DNA of 64,000 nt. It comes from Saccharothrix australiensis. GTDB lineage: Bacteria > Actinomycetota > Actinomycetes > Mycobacteriales > Pseudonocardiaceae. The stretch is from the NCBI RefSeq assembly GCF_003634935.1, contig NZ_RBXO01000001.1, positions 6,907,501-6,971,500 of the forward strand. The letters are read 5' to 3'. Shown here piece by piece: positions 25,200 through 33,931 of this stretch. Under the pieces are notes generated by a model. It had not been told where the DNA came from. It saw nothing but the letters and a program-made list of their open reading frames with translations, and made no database searches. The position numbers and the translations under genes are program-made. Numbering within the stretch: position 1 is the first letter of the stretch; every line of letters starts with the position of its first letter.

Positions 25200-26665
25200 C
25201 CGAGGGCACGTTCTGCCTCGTCCTGCACAGCCACCTGCCGTGGCTGGCGCACCACGGCGCCTGGCCGGTCGGCGAGGAGTGGCTGTACCAGGCGTGGGCG
25301 CACTCCTACCTGCCCGTGGTCGACCTGCTGGAGCGGTTCGCGGCCGAGGGGCGCGAGGACGTGCTGACGCTGGGCGTGACGCCCGTGCTGGCCGCCCAGC
25401 TCGACGACCCGTACTGCCTGCGCGGCGTGCACGACTGGCTGGGCGACTGGCAGTTGCGCGCGCACGGCGCGAGCCGCCGGCTGCCGGACCTGTCGGCCCG
25501 CGAGCACCGGGCGTCGCGGTGGGCGCTGGAGCGGTTCGAGACCCGCTGGCGGCACGGGTTCTCGCCGGTGCTGCGGTCCCTCGTGGACAGTCGGGTGATC
25601 GAGCTGCTGGGCGGGCCCGCGGCGCACCCGTTCCAGCCGTTGCTCGACCCGCGGCTGCGCGCGTTCTCGCTGCGCACCGGCCTGGCCGACGCGCGGCGGC
25701 GGATCGGCGGCGCGCCCGAGGGCATCTGGGCGCCCGAGTGCGCCTACGCGCCGGGCATGGAGCACGGGTACGCGGCGGCGGGCGTGCGGCGGTTCCTGGT
25801 GGACGGTCCGTCGCTGCGCGGCGACACGGCGGCGGCCCGCCCGGTGGGCGGCTCGGACGTGCTGTGCTTCGGCCGCGACCTGGAGGTGTCCTACCGGGTG
25901 TGGTCGCCCAGGGCCGGCTACCCCGGCGACCCCGCCTACCGCGACTTCCACACCTACGACCACCCGAGCGGGCTCAAGCCGGCGCGGGTGACGGGCGTGC
26001 GGGTCGCCCCGGAGGACAAGGCGCCCTACGAGCCGGCGGCAGCGGCGGCGGCCGTCGCGCGGCACGCCGCGGACTTCGTGGACACGGTGGTGCGGCGGCT
26101 GCGGTCGCTGCGCGAGCGGCACGGCCGGCCGTCGCTGGTCGTCGCGGCGTACGACACCGAGCTGTACGGGCACTGGTGGCACGAGGGCCCGGCGTGGCTG
26201 GAGGCCGTGCTGCGGGCGCTGCCCGGGGCCGGGGTGCGGGTGACGACGCTGCGCGGGGCGGTGGAGGCGGGCCACGTGGGCACGCCGGTGGAGATCCACC
26301 CGTCGTCGTGGGGCGCGGGCAAGGACTGGCACGTGTGGAACGGGCCGCAGGTCGCCGACGTGGTCGACCTCAACGCGGGCGTCCAGCGCGAACTGCTCGA
26401 CCTGGACCTGTCCGGCCGCACGCGGGACCCGGTCGCCGACCAGGCCGTGCGCGAGGCGCTGCTGGCGCTGTCCAGCGACTGGGCGTTCATGGTCACCAAG
26501 GACTCCGCCGCGGACTACGCCCGGTACCGCGCCAAGGTGCACGCCGACCGGTTCGCCGAGCTGGCCGCCCTGCTGCGCCGCGGGCGGGGGCGGGCGCGAG
26601 CGGCCGAACTCCGCCTGGTCGACGGGCCGTTCGGGCACCTGGACGCGCGGGAGCTGGCCGGATGA
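25196..26665 (+). CDS. GH57-family alpha-glucan branching enzyme-like protein
   Basis: A 489-residue cytoplasmic GH57 protein. Family regions are visible: LVLHSHLPW near the start, GIWAPECAYAPGMEHGY (nucleophile Glu), and AAYDTELYGHWWHEGP (acid/base Asp and branching-enzyme-type residues), then the C-terminal helical domain with SSDWAFMVTKD. By family it should form alpha-1,6 branches or rearrange alpha-1,4-glucan. It overlaps the methyltransferase by 4 nt. From memory the homologue is Rv3031 of the methylglucose lipopolysaccharide region. The window also has a GH13 GlgB, so two branching systems coexist. Confidence 0.88.
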   Translation: MTEGTFCLVLHSHLPWLAHHGAWPVGEEWLYQAWAHSYLPVVDLLERFAAEGREDVLTLGVTPVLAAQLDDPYCLRGVHDWLGDWQLRAHGASRRLPDLSAREHRASRWALERFETRWRHGFSPVLRSLVDSRVIELLGGPAAHPFQPLLDPRLRAFSLRTGLADARRRIGGAPEGIWAPECAYAPGMEHGYAAAGVRRFLVDGPSLRGDTAAARPVGGSDVLCFGRDLEVSYRVWSPRAGYPGDPAYRDFHTYDHPSGLKPARVTGVRVAPEDKAPYEPAAAAAAVARHAADFVDTVVRRLRSLRERHGRPSLVVAAYDTELYGHWWHEGPAWLEAVLRALPGAGVRVTTLRGAVEAGHVGTPVEIHPSSWGAGKDWHVWNGPQVADVVDLNAGVQRELLDLDLSGRTRDPVADQAVREALLALSSDWAFMVTKDSAADYARYRAKVHADRFAELAALLRRGRGRARAAELRLVDGPFGHLDARELAG

Positions 26666-26736
26666 CCGGCGGCGCGGGTAGCGCGAGACCCCGTGCCGAA
26701 CCCACCCCCGATCACGTCGACGGGGGGCGCGACCGA

Positions 26737-26790
26737 CCCGGGGGCAGGCGACCCGGGGGCAGGCGGGCCGGGGGCAGGCGGGCCGGGGGC
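26737..26790. repeat. 15-bp tandem repeat
   Basis: About 3.6 copies of CCCGGGGGCAGGCGA (second and later copies with one-base changes) lie immediately beyond the stop of the small membrane-protein gene, in the gap after the GH57 gene. They do not encode a supported protein. Confidence 0.8.
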
Positions 26791-27000
26791 TCAGGGCGTG
26801 CGGCCGTCCACGCGCTCGGTGATCCCGGCCGCGCCGGGGTGGTCGATCCGCGCCTGCGCGACGGGCTCGGCCCTCGACCGGCCCGCGGTGTCGGCGGGGC
26901 GGACCAGGCCGGCCCGCTCCGCCCGCGCCCGGCGGTCCACGACGACGCCGATCGCCAGGAGCAGCGCGCAGAACAGCACGGCGTACAGCCAAGGCTGCAT
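26791..27000 (-). CDS. Small single-pass membrane protein (69 aa)
   Basis: A 69-residue protein starting MQPWLYAVLFCALLLAIGVVV, one membrane segment, followed by a basic RRARAE and a soluble tail. GAGGGGG lies 5 nt before the ATG. It is divergent from the GT4 gene, with 51 nt between the starts, and ends next to the 15-bp repeats. Small membrane proteins recur at this position in actinobacterial methylglucan clusters; the function is unknown. Confidence 0.65.
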   Translation of the reverse strand: MQPWLYAVLFCALLLAIGVVVDRRARAERAGLVRPADTAGRSRAEPVAQARIDHPGAAGITERVDGRTP

Positions 27001-27051
27001 GACGACCCCCTCAGTCACTTCGAGGGTAGCGAGGCAATGGGAGGATGCGCC

Positions 27052-28302
27052 ATGCGTGTGCTGATGTTGTCGTGGGAGTACCCGCCGGTCGTCGTGGGCG
27101 GGCTCGGCCGCCACGTGCACGCGCTGGCCACCGAGCTGGCCGCGCAGGGGCACGAGGTCGTGGTGCTGTGCCGGCAGCCGACCGGGTCGGACGCGCTCAC
27201 CCACCCCACGTCGGACGCGGTGGTGGAGGGCGTGCGGCTGGTGCGCGTCGCCGAGGACCCCGCGCACCTGGTGTTCGAGCGGGACCTCGTGGCGTGGACG
27301 CTGGCCCTGGGCCACGCGCTGACGCGGGCCGGCCTGGCGCTGCTGCGGGGGTGGCGGCCGGACGTCGTGCACGCCCACGACTGGCTGGTGACGCACGCGG
27401 CGGTCGCGCTGGCCGAGGAGGCGGGCGTCCCGCTGGTGGCGACCGTGCACGCGACGGAGGCCGGGCGGCACAGCGGGTGGCTGTCGCAGACGCTGAACCA
27501 GCAGGTGCACTCGGTGGAGTGGTGGCTGGCGAACCGGGCGGACGCCCTGATCACGTGCTCGTCGGCGATGCGGACCGAGGTGGCGCACCTCTTCGAGGTC
27601 GACCCGGACGGCATCACCGTGATCCACAACGGGATCGAGCCGCGGCGGTGGCGGGTCCGGCCGGCGGACGTGGCCGCGGCGCGGGCGGCGCACTCCCCCG
27701 ACGGCGCGCCGCTGCTGCTGTTCTTCGGGCGGCTGGAGTGGGAGAAGGGCGTGCAGGACCTGATCGCCGCCCTGCCCCGCGTCCGCCGCGCGCACCGGGG
27801 CGCACGCCTGGTGGTGGCCGGCGAGGGCACGCACGGCGAGTGGCTGGTGGAGCAGGCGCGCAAGCACAAGGTGCGGCGGGCGGTGGACTTCGCGGGCCAC
27901 CTGCCGGACCGGTCCCTGGCGGCCCTGCTGGCGGCGGCGGACGCGGTGGTGCTGCCGAGCCGCTACGAGCCGTTCGGGATCGTGGCGCTGGAGGCCGCCG
28001 CCGCCGGCGCGCCGCTGGTGGCGTCGACGGCGGGCGGGCTGGGCGAGGTCGTGCTGAACGGCGTGACGGGCCTGTCGTTCGCGCCGGGCGACGTCGACGC
28101 GCTGGCGGCCGCGGTCCGCTCGGTGCTGGCCGACCGGGCGTCGGCGGCGCGGCGGGCCAAGGCGGCCAAGGCACGCCTGGGCACCGATTTCGACTGGTCC
28201 CGCATCGCGGAGGCCACCGCCGGGGTCTACCGCTCGACCCCGATCCGGAGCCACCCGCCCCTCGGCCGCCCGAAGATCGCGACCGGCAACGCCTTCCTCT
28301 GA
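27052..28302 (+). CDS. GT4-type alpha-glucosyltransferase of the methylglucan cluster
   Basis: A 416-residue GT-B glycosyltransferase. The N-terminal Rossmann half shows MLSWEYPPVVVGGLGRHV (glycogen-synthase-like acceptor loop), and the C-terminal half shows FGRLEWEKGVQDLI and the E-x7-E motif in RYEPFGIVALEAAAAG, giving a retaining mechanism. From memory it is the homologue of Rv3032, an alpha-1,4-glucosyltransferase acting in methylglucose lipopolysaccharide and glycogen synthesis. ADP- or UDP-glucose is the expected donor. ATG 27052 follows GGGAGG by about 7 nt. Confidence 0.88.
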   Translation: MRVLMLSWEYPPVVVGGLGRHVHALATELAAQGHEVVVLCRQPTGSDALTHPTSDAVVEGVRLVRVAEDPAHLVFERDLVAWTLALGHALTRAGLALLRGWRPDVVHAHDWLVTHAAVALAEEAGVPLVATVHATEAGRHSGWLSQTLNQQVHSVEWWLANRADALITCSSAMRTEVAHLFEVDPDGITVIHNGIEPRRWRVRPADVAAARAAHSPDGAPLLLFFGRLEWEKGVQDLIAALPRVRRAHRGARLVVAGEGTHGEWLVEQARKHKVRRAVDFAGHLPDRSLAALLAAADAVVLPSRYEPFGIVALEAAAAGAPLVASTAGGLGEVVLNGVTGLSFAPGDVDALAAAVRSVLADRASAARRAKAAKARLGTDFDWSRIAEATAGVYRSTPIRSHPPLGRPKIATGNAFL

Positions 28303-28522
28303 GTTGCGCCCTTCGCTCTTCGACGCGACGGGACCACAGCAGCGGGACCACGGACTCGACGCGCCCGGAGGCGAGCCGGTCTTGGGCGGTCGTCGGGAAC
28401 GCCACGCAAAAACGACCACCCCTTCGCCCGAGCACGAATCCGCGGCCGCGATCCCCCTTCCGTCGGCCAGGGCCCCGAAGCGCTCTGATTCGCACCAGGG
28501 CCCCGAACCGCCCCCTACCCGG

Positions 28523-29269
28523 TCACTCGCCGTTCTGTGAGCGCTCCAGCGCCTCACGGGCCTTGCGCGCCATGTCCGCGACCGCCGCGCGGCGCACCGC
28601 GTCCGCCTCGTAGTCCTCGCGGCGGTCCTTCACCACCCGCGCCGGGATGCCGACCGCGATCTTGTAGTCCGGCACGTCGCCCCGCACGACGGCGTGCGCG
28701 CCCAGCACGCAGCCGCGCCCGACGCGCGTGCCCCGCGTGACGGTGACCTTCGTGCCCAGCCAGCAGTCCGGGCCGATGCGCACCGGGGACTTCACGATGC
28801 CCTGGTCCTTGATCGGCAGGTGGACGTCGGCCGTCACGTGGTCGAAGTCGCAGATGTAGACCCAGTCCGCGATCAGGGTCGCCGCCCCGATCTCGACGTC
28901 CAGGTAGCAGTTGACCGTGTTGTCCTTGCCGAACACGGCCTTGTCGCCGATCCGCAGCGAACCCTCGTGGCACCGGATGGCGTTGCCGTCGCCGATGTGC
29001 ACCCAGCGCCCGATCTCCAGCCGCCCGTACCCCGGACGGCAGTGCAGCTCGACCTTCCGGCCCAGGAACACCATGCCGCGCAGCACCACGTGCGGGTTCG
29101 CCAGCCGGAACCGCAGCAGCCGCCAGTACCGGACCAGGTACCACGGCGTGTACGCGCGGTGGCGGATCACCCACTTCAGGGACGCCAGGGTGAGGAACCG
29201 GGCTTGCGCCGGATCGCGCCGCGACTTGCGCCACCTGGTCCACACGGGCGCACCCCACATGCTCGTCAC
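28523..29269 (-). CDS. Left-handed beta-helix (hexapeptide) acyltransferase
   Basis: A 248-residue acyl/acetyltransferase of the LbH (maltose/galactoside acetyltransferase-like) fold. Hexapeptide turns are visible through the middle (IGRWVHIGDG, IGDKAVFGKD, IGPDCWLGTKVTV, VGRGCVLGAHAVV). The N-terminal helical extension, about 1-60, is longer than in simple LacA types. From memory the homologue is Rv3034c of the methylglucose lipopolysaccharide cluster, where acyl groups decorate the glucan. GTG 29269 overlaps the stop of the upstream GNAT gene (GTGA); ATG 29260 is the alternative start. Confidence 0.85.
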   Translation of the reverse strand: MTSMWGAPVWTRWRKSRRDPAQARFLTLASLKWVIRHRAYTPWYLVRYWRLLRFRLANPHVVLRGMVFLGRKVELHCRPGYGRLEIGRWVHIGDGNAIRCHEGSLRIGDKAVFGKDNTVNCYLDVEIGAATLIADWVYICDFDHVTADVHLPIKDQGIVKSPVRIGPDCWLGTKVTVTRGTRVGRGCVLGAHAVVRGDVPDYKIAVGIPARVVKDRREDYEADAVRRAAVADMARKAREALERSQNGE

Positions 29270-29688
29270 CGGGGCACTCTAACCAGCGCACCACCCGGTT
29301 CCACGACGAACCCGTGCCGCAGGTAGAGGGCCAGGGCGTGGGCGTTGCCCGCCGCGACCCGCAGCCGGACGGGACGCGGGTCGGCCCACCGGGCGACCCC
29401 GTCGACCAGCGCGTCGCCGACGCCCCGGCCGCGGGCGGCGGGCGCGACCCAGAGCGAGATCAGCTCGACCGGGTCACCCGGCATCCCGCTGACCATGCCG
29501 ACGTCCGCGCCGTCCAGGCGGGCGACGAGGTCGAGGGAGCCGGCCAGCCGCCGCCGCCAGCGCTCCTCGGGCGCGTGCGCCCACTTCTCGTACGCCGACT
29601 CGAACGCGTCCGGGGCGTCCCGCAACGCCGCCAGCCTCAGCCGTCGCCACACCTGCCAGTCGTCGGGGCCCACCGCGCGCACGTCCAC
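29266..29688 (-). CDS. GNAT-family N-acetyltransferase
   Basis: A 140-residue acetyltransferase starting VDVRAVGPDDWQVWRRLRLAAL. The acetyl-CoA loop is LWVAPAARGRGVGDALV, followed by LRVAAGNAHALALYLRHGFV, standard GNAT motifs. GTG 29688 or GTG 29682 could be the start (GGAG lies just upstream); the longer frame is Arg/Gly-rich and unlikely. It overlaps the hexapeptide acyltransferase by 4 nt, so the two are co-translated. The substrate is unknown. Confidence 0.82.
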   Translation of the reverse strand: MDVRAVGPDDWQVWRRLRLAALRDAPDAFESAYEKWAHAPEERWRRRLAGSLDLVARLDGADVGMVSGMPGDPVELISLWVAPAARGRGVGDALVDGVARWADPRPVRLRVAAGNAHALALYLRHGFVVEPGGALVRVPR

Positions 29689-29865
29689 CGCTCCAGGATG
29701 ACCCCCGGCGCACCGACGACCGAGGCGACCCCGACGGCGAGCCACCCGACCGGCGACCACGACAGCCACCACGACGGCCACCCCGACCGCGACCCGCCCG
29801 GCACCGCACCGACCCCGCACCCCGGCACCTCGCCCGCCCCGGCGGGTCGGGCAGGATCGACGCAC

Positions 29866-30813
29866 GTGACGACCCCTCTCATCATCGACACCGACCCCGG
29901 CGTGGACGACGCGTTCGCCCTCGCGCTGGCTGCGGCGAGCCCCGAAGTCGACCTGATCGGCGTGACGACCGTGTTCGGCAACGTGTCACCCGAGCTGACG
30001 ACGCGGAACGCGCTGCGGGTCCTGGCGCTGCTCGGCCGGGAGGACGTGCCGGTCGCCGCGGGCGCGGCCCGCCCCCTGGTGCACCCCCAGCCGCACGTGT
30101 CCCTGGCGCACGGCCCGGACGGGCTGTCCGGGTTCGCCGACACCCTCCCCGAACCCACCAGGGGACCGGACGCGCGGGACGCCGTGACGCTGCTCAAGGA
30201 CCTGCTGGAAGCCGCCGAGCGACCGGTGACCATCGCGCCCATCGGCCCGCTGACCAACATCGCGCTGCTGCTGGCCGCGCACCCCGGCCTGCGCAACCGG
30301 ATCGAGCGCCTGGTGGTCATGGGCGGCGGCGTGCGGGGCGGGAACATCACGGCCGCGGCCGAGTTCAACCTGTGGAGCGACCCGGAGGCGGCCCGGCGGG
30401 TGCTGGTGGCCGCCGAGGTGCCGGTGACGCTGGTGCCGCTGGACCTCACGCGGCGGTGCGCGGTGAGCACGGCGTGGCTGGCGGAGCTGGCCGGGTCGTC
30501 GGCGGTGGGCGCCAAGCTGGTCGGGCTGACGCCGGACTACCTCGCCGCCTACCGGAAGTCCCTCGGGTGGGACGGGATGGCGCTGCACGACGCCGTCGCG
30601 GTCGCCGAGGCCATCCGGCCGGGTGTGCTCCAGGTCCGCCGGCACCCGGTGGAGGTCGAGTGCTCGTTCGGGCCGGGCCGGGGCGGGCTGCTCGTGGACG
30701 AGCGGTTGAGGTCGGCGGACGCCGGCGGGATCGACATCGCGGTGGACACCGACGTCGACGGCCTGCGCGGGTTCGTCCTGGACCGGCTACGTGCGCTCGG
30801 CGCGGGCCAGTAG
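29866..30813 (+). CDS. Inosine-uridine-preferring nucleoside hydrolase
   Basis: A 315-residue calcium-dependent N-ribohydrolase. The metal-binding signature IIDTDPGVDDAFALALA is at the N-terminus, with GPLTNIALLLAAHP, VVMGGGV and AAEFNLWSDPEAA following. It releases bases from nucleosides for salvage. GTG 29866 lies 8 nt after CAGGAT, suggesting a leaderless message. Its last 27 bases overlap the end of the convergent THUMP-like methyltransferase gene. Cytoplasmic; it lacks a signal peptide. Confidence 0.92.
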   Translation: MTTPLIIDTDPGVDDAFALALAAASPEVDLIGVTTVFGNVSPELTTRNALRVLALLGREDVPVAAGAARPLVHPQPHVSLAHGPDGLSGFADTLPEPTRGPDARDAVTLLKDLLEAAERPVTIAPIGPLTNIALLLAAHPGLRNRIERLVVMGGGVRGGNITAAAEFNLWSDPEAARRVLVAAEVPVTLVPLDLTRRCAVSTAWLAELAGSSAVGAKLVGLTPDYLAAYRKSLGWDGMALHDAVAVAEAIRPGVLQVRRHPVEVECSFGPGRGGLLVDERLRSADAGGIDIAVDTDVDGLRGFVLDRLRALGAGQ

Positions 30814-31941
30814 GTAGGTGGGCGTCCGGCCGATCCGGGTGAGCACGGCGGTCGCCTCGGCCGCGCCGGCGGGCTTCAGCCTGCGGCGCAGGGTGTTCGG
30901 GTCGACGTCCAGGCCGCGCACCAGGATCTCCAGGCGGCCGACGTCGTGCGCCCGCAACACCGACCGCAGCGCCTTCTCGCTGTAGTGGCCGTGCTCGACC
31001 ACGCGGAACGCGCGGATGCCCGGCGGCGGCACGGGCCCGGTCAGGTAGGCGATCCGCTCGTCGAGCTGCGCCAGGCCGTGCCGGGCCGCGTAGTGCCGCA
31101 CCAGGCCGGCCCGCACCACCGCGCCGTCCGGGTCGACCAGCCACTCGGCGGGCGGCGTCACCGGGCAGTCGTCCGGCTCGGCGTCGGTGATCGTCCACCC
31201 GGGGCCGCCGGTGCGCAGGACGGACGCCCGGCGCGTGACGCCCGGCGTGGCCAGCCCCCTGGTCCACAGGCACGCCTCGCGCACCTGGCCGTCCAGGGAC
31301 ACCAGTTCGACCTCGTCCGCCCACGGGGCGACCGCGAAGTCCACGCCCGGCGCGCACTTCACCGCCAGGTCGCGGTCGGCGTAGGCGGCGGCGAGCCCGT
31401 CCAGCGGCGGCGCGAAGTCCGCCGGCCGCCACGTGCGCCTGCCCGTGGCGTCCCGGCGGGCCGGGTCCGCGACGACCGGGACGCCCCGCGACACCGGGCG
31501 CAGCGCGTCGGCCCGGAGCACGGTCCGGGAGCCGCCCAGGTTGTGGCGGGCCATCGCCAGCCGCACCGGGTCCAGGTCGGAGCCGACGGAGCCCTCCGGC
31601 AGCGCCGCGAGGTCCGCGCCGATCGAGCACGTCACGTCGTGCACCACGCGGCCCGCGAACCGCGCGGCGCGGTGCTCGGCGACCGGCCGGGGCGTGGCCT
31701 GCTGGAGCGCGGCGTCGGTGAACAGGCCGTCCCGGAACGGGACCTTGGCCGCCGCGCCGCGCCGGAGCAGCAGGGTCTCCAGCACCGCCGCGAAGTGCCG
31801 CGGCGCAACCCGGCGCGCCCGCGCCACGTCGGACAGCCGGGACGCCGGGGTCAGCGGCAGGTCGGCCAGCTCCGCCAACGCGGCGCACCCGGCGTCGGAG
31901 CGCAGGTACGCCACGTCGTCGAGGCCGAACGCGTACCCCAT
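30787..31941 (-). CDS. THUMP-like-domain class I methyltransferase-like protein
   Basis: A 384-residue protein with a central methyltransferase-like segment (VVHDVTCSIGADLAALPEGSVGSDLDPVRLAMARHN) and VVADPARRDATGRRTW, then a C-terminal THUMP-like domain. Such proteins are annotated as putative RNA methyltransferases but lack strong functional data. It starts one base after the stop of the next methyltransferase gene. Homologue, from memory, of Rv3037c. The 3' end overlaps the nucleoside hydrolase gene by 27 nt tail to tail. Confidence 0.8.
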   Translation of the reverse strand: MGYAFGLDDVAYLRSDAGCAALAELADLPLTPASRLSDVARARRVAPRHFAAVLETLLLRRGAAAKVPFRDGLFTDAALQQATPRPVAEHRAARFAGRVVHDVTCSIGADLAALPEGSVGSDLDPVRLAMARHNLGGSRTVLRADALRPVSRGVPVVADPARRDATGRRTWRPADFAPPLDGLAAAYADRDLAVKCAPGVDFAVAPWADEVELVSLDGQVREACLWTRGLATPGVTRRASVLRTGGPGWTITDAEPDDCPVTPPAEWLVDPDGAVVRAGLVRHYAARHGLAQLDERIAYLTGPVPPPGIRAFRVVEHGHYSEKALRSVLRAHDVGRLEILVRGLDVDPNTLRRRLKPAGAAEATAVLTRIGRTPTYLLARAERT

Positions 31942-31942
31942 C

Positions 31943-32911
31943 TCAGCCGGCCCGCTTGCGGCCCGTCACGGAGACGTTGTAGAAGACCTCCCGCGGCAGG
32001 AGCTTGGCCAGCACGTTCTCGTCCACCCAGGAGAGCCGCTGCCACGTCCGGTAGGCGAACATCGCCCACCCGAACCCGAGCTTCCCGCGCGGCACGGCCG
32101 CCTCGAACGTCCGCACCGGCCACCCGAACAGCGCGGCGGACAGCTCCTCCGTCACCGCCCGGACCTCCGTCGCGCCCGCGGCCCGCGCGGTGCGCTCCAG
32201 GTCGGACGGGTCGAAGGTGTGCAGGTCCACCACGGCCTCCAGGGCCGCCGCGCGGGACGACTCGTCCAGCTCGGCCTGCGGGCGTCGCCAGCCGTTCAGC
32301 GGGCCCAGCCTGGTCACGTTGGTGGTGAGCCACCAGGTCAGCCGACCCAGCTTGCGCGCGTAGAAGTCGCCGATGCTCGTGGGGTCACCCGCGAACACGA
32401 ACCGCCCGCCGGGCTTGAGCACCCGCAGCACCTCGCGCATCGCGGCCGGGACGTCCGGGATGTGGTGCAGCACCGCGTGGCCGACGACCAGGTCGAACGT
32501 GTCGTCGTCGTAGGGGATGCGCTCCGCGTCGGCCACCCGGCCGTCCACCGGCAGGTCCAGCCCCGCCGCGTTGCGCAGCGCCACCTCGACCATGCCGGGC
32601 GACAGGTCGGTGACCGAGCCCCGCTCGATCACGCCGCCCTGCATCAGGTTGAGCAGGAAGAAGCCCGTGCCGCAGCCCAGTTCCAGGGCGTGCCCGTACG
32701 GGCCGGCGTCGCCCGCCACGGCCCGGAACCGGTCCGTCGCGTAGGTGATGCAGCGCTCGTCGTAGGAGATCGACCACTTCTCGTCGTACGTGTCGGCTTC
32801 CCAGTCGTGGTAGAGCACGTTGGCGAGCTTGGGGTCCGAGTACGCCGCCCGCACCTCCTCGGCCGTGGCGCGGGGGTTCGGCCTGGGGTCCCGCACCGGG
32901 TCAGCGGCCAC
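31943..32911 (-). CDS. Class I SAM-dependent methyltransferase
   Basis: A 322-residue methyltransferase. The SAM site is ALELGCGTGFFLLNL (about 87-101), with DLSPGMVEVALRN, VVGHAVLHHIPD and VLRVLKPGGRFVFAGDP following. The substrate is unknown; the adjacent enoyl-CoA hydratase suggests lipid chemistry only weakly. Its GTG overlaps the end of the enoyl-CoA hydratase gene by 11 nt. Homologue, from memory, of Rv3038c. Confidence 0.85.
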   Translation of the reverse strand: MAADPVRDPRPNPRATAEEVRAAYSDPKLANVLYHDWEADTYDEKWSISYDERCITYATDRFRAVAGDAGPYGHALELGCGTGFFLLNLMQGGVIERGSVTDLSPGMVEVALRNAAGLDLPVDGRVADAERIPYDDDTFDLVVGHAVLHHIPDVPAAMREVLRVLKPGGRFVFAGDPTSIGDFYARKLGRLTWWLTTNVTRLGPLNGWRRPQAELDESSRAAALEAVVDLHTFDPSDLERTARAAGATEVRAVTEELSAALFGWPVRTFEAAVPRGKLGFGWAMFAYRTWQRLSWVDENVLAKLLPREVFYNVSVTGRKRAG

Positions 32912-33680
32912 TGAACTTCGCCTTCCCCGGCCCGTTCTCGATGAACGACGCCATGCCGGTCTTCTGGTCCTCGGTCGCGAACATGGCCGCGAACAGCTGG
33001 CTCTCCAGGTTCAGGCCGCTGCCGAGGTCGGTGTCCAGGCCGCCGTCGATCGCGGCCTTCGCGGCGGCGTACGCGCGCACCGGGCCGTTGACGAACTGCG
33101 CCGCCCAGCGGCGGGCCGCCGCGTAGACCTCGTCCGGCGCGACGACCTCGTCCACCATGCCGATCCGCAGCGCCTCCTCCGCGCCGACGAACCGGCCGGT
33201 GTAGATGAGGTCCTTCGCGCGGGACGGTCCGATCAGGCGCGGCAGGCGCTGGGTGCCGCCCATGCCGGGGATGACGCCCAGCAGGATCTCCGGCTGGCCG
33301 ACCTTGGCGTTGTCGCCCGCGACGCGCCGGTCCGCGCACAGCGCCAGCTCGAACCCGCCGCCCAGGGCGTACCCGGTGATCGCGGCCACCGTCGGCTTCG
33401 GGATCTCCGCCACGGCGCGCAGCGCCGACTGGAACTCGCCGGCGCGGGCCGCCATCTCGGCGTAGGTCAGCTCCGCCATCTCCTTGATGTCCGCGCCCGC
33501 GGCGAACACCTTCGGGCCGCCGTGGACGATCACGGAGTACACGTCGTCGCGACGCGCGGCCTCCTGCGCGGCGGCCCGGATCTCCTCCTGGACCTGCCGG
33601 TTCAACGCGTTGATCGGCGGACGGTCCAGCCGGATGGTGCCGATGCCGCCCTCGACTTCCAGCTTCACGAACTCAGCCAC
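32901..33680 (-). CDS. Enoyl-CoA hydratase (crotonase family)
   Basis: A 259-residue crotonase. The oxyanion-hole segment is [11 protein letters not shown]. The two catalytic glutamates lie in [16 protein letters not shown] and [21 protein letters not shown]. The expected reaction is hydration of trans-2-enoyl-CoA in beta-oxidation, which links to the etfAB genes in this window. GTG 33680 follows AGAGG by 5 nt; the longer frame runs through the upstream hairpin. Homologue, from memory, of EchA17 (Rv3039c). Co-transcribed with the two methyltransferases. Confidence 0.92.
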   Translation of the reverse strand: MAEFVKLEVEGGIGTIRLDRPPINALNRQVQEEIRAAAQEAARRDDVYSVIVHGGPKVFAAGADIKEMAELTYAEMAARAGEFQSALRAVAEIPKPTVAAITGYALGGGFELALCADRRVAGDNAKVGQPEILLGVIPGMGGTQRLPRLIGPSRAKDLIYTGRFVGAEEALRIGMVDEVVAPDEVYAAARRWAAQFVNGPVRAYAAAKAAIDGGLDTDLGSGLNLESQLFAAMFATEDQKTGMASFIENGPGKAKFSGR

Positions 33681-33745
33681 AAGAACCTCTGTGTTGGATT
33701 GCCTCGGCTTCGCCTCGGCGGCTCGGCCGCCCTGTGGTCGGGCCG

Positions 33746-33800
33746 TCGCGCCTGATTTCCCGCCGATCGAAAAGCGTGATCGGCGGGAAATGAGGCGCGA
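33746..33800. repeat. Long intergenic hairpin (23-bp arms)
   Basis: 33746-33768 and 33778-33800 are complementary at 22 of 23 positions with loop GAAAAGCGT. GTCGGG/CCCGAC continues the pairing outward after a 3x3 internal loop. It lies between the ABC-ATPase gene and the enoyl-CoA hydratase gene, both minus. It could be a terminator for the first or an attenuator for the second, or a dispersed palindrome. Confidence 0.7.
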
Positions 33801-33931
33801 CAACCCGACGGCGGCCTCGCGGGGTGGACCGTGAGGCGTCGCGGGTGGCGCGGCCTCGCGGGATGGGTGCCGCTGCCCCCTGGACGGGTGGTGCCGTCAT
33901 CAAGGTGCGCGGTGTGGTCACGGGTAGGAGG

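Noticed and set aside
26662-27060. A plus-strand frame starting at the GH57 stop
   Set aside because: It runs through the 15-bp repeats and antisense to a small membrane-protein gene with better start signals.
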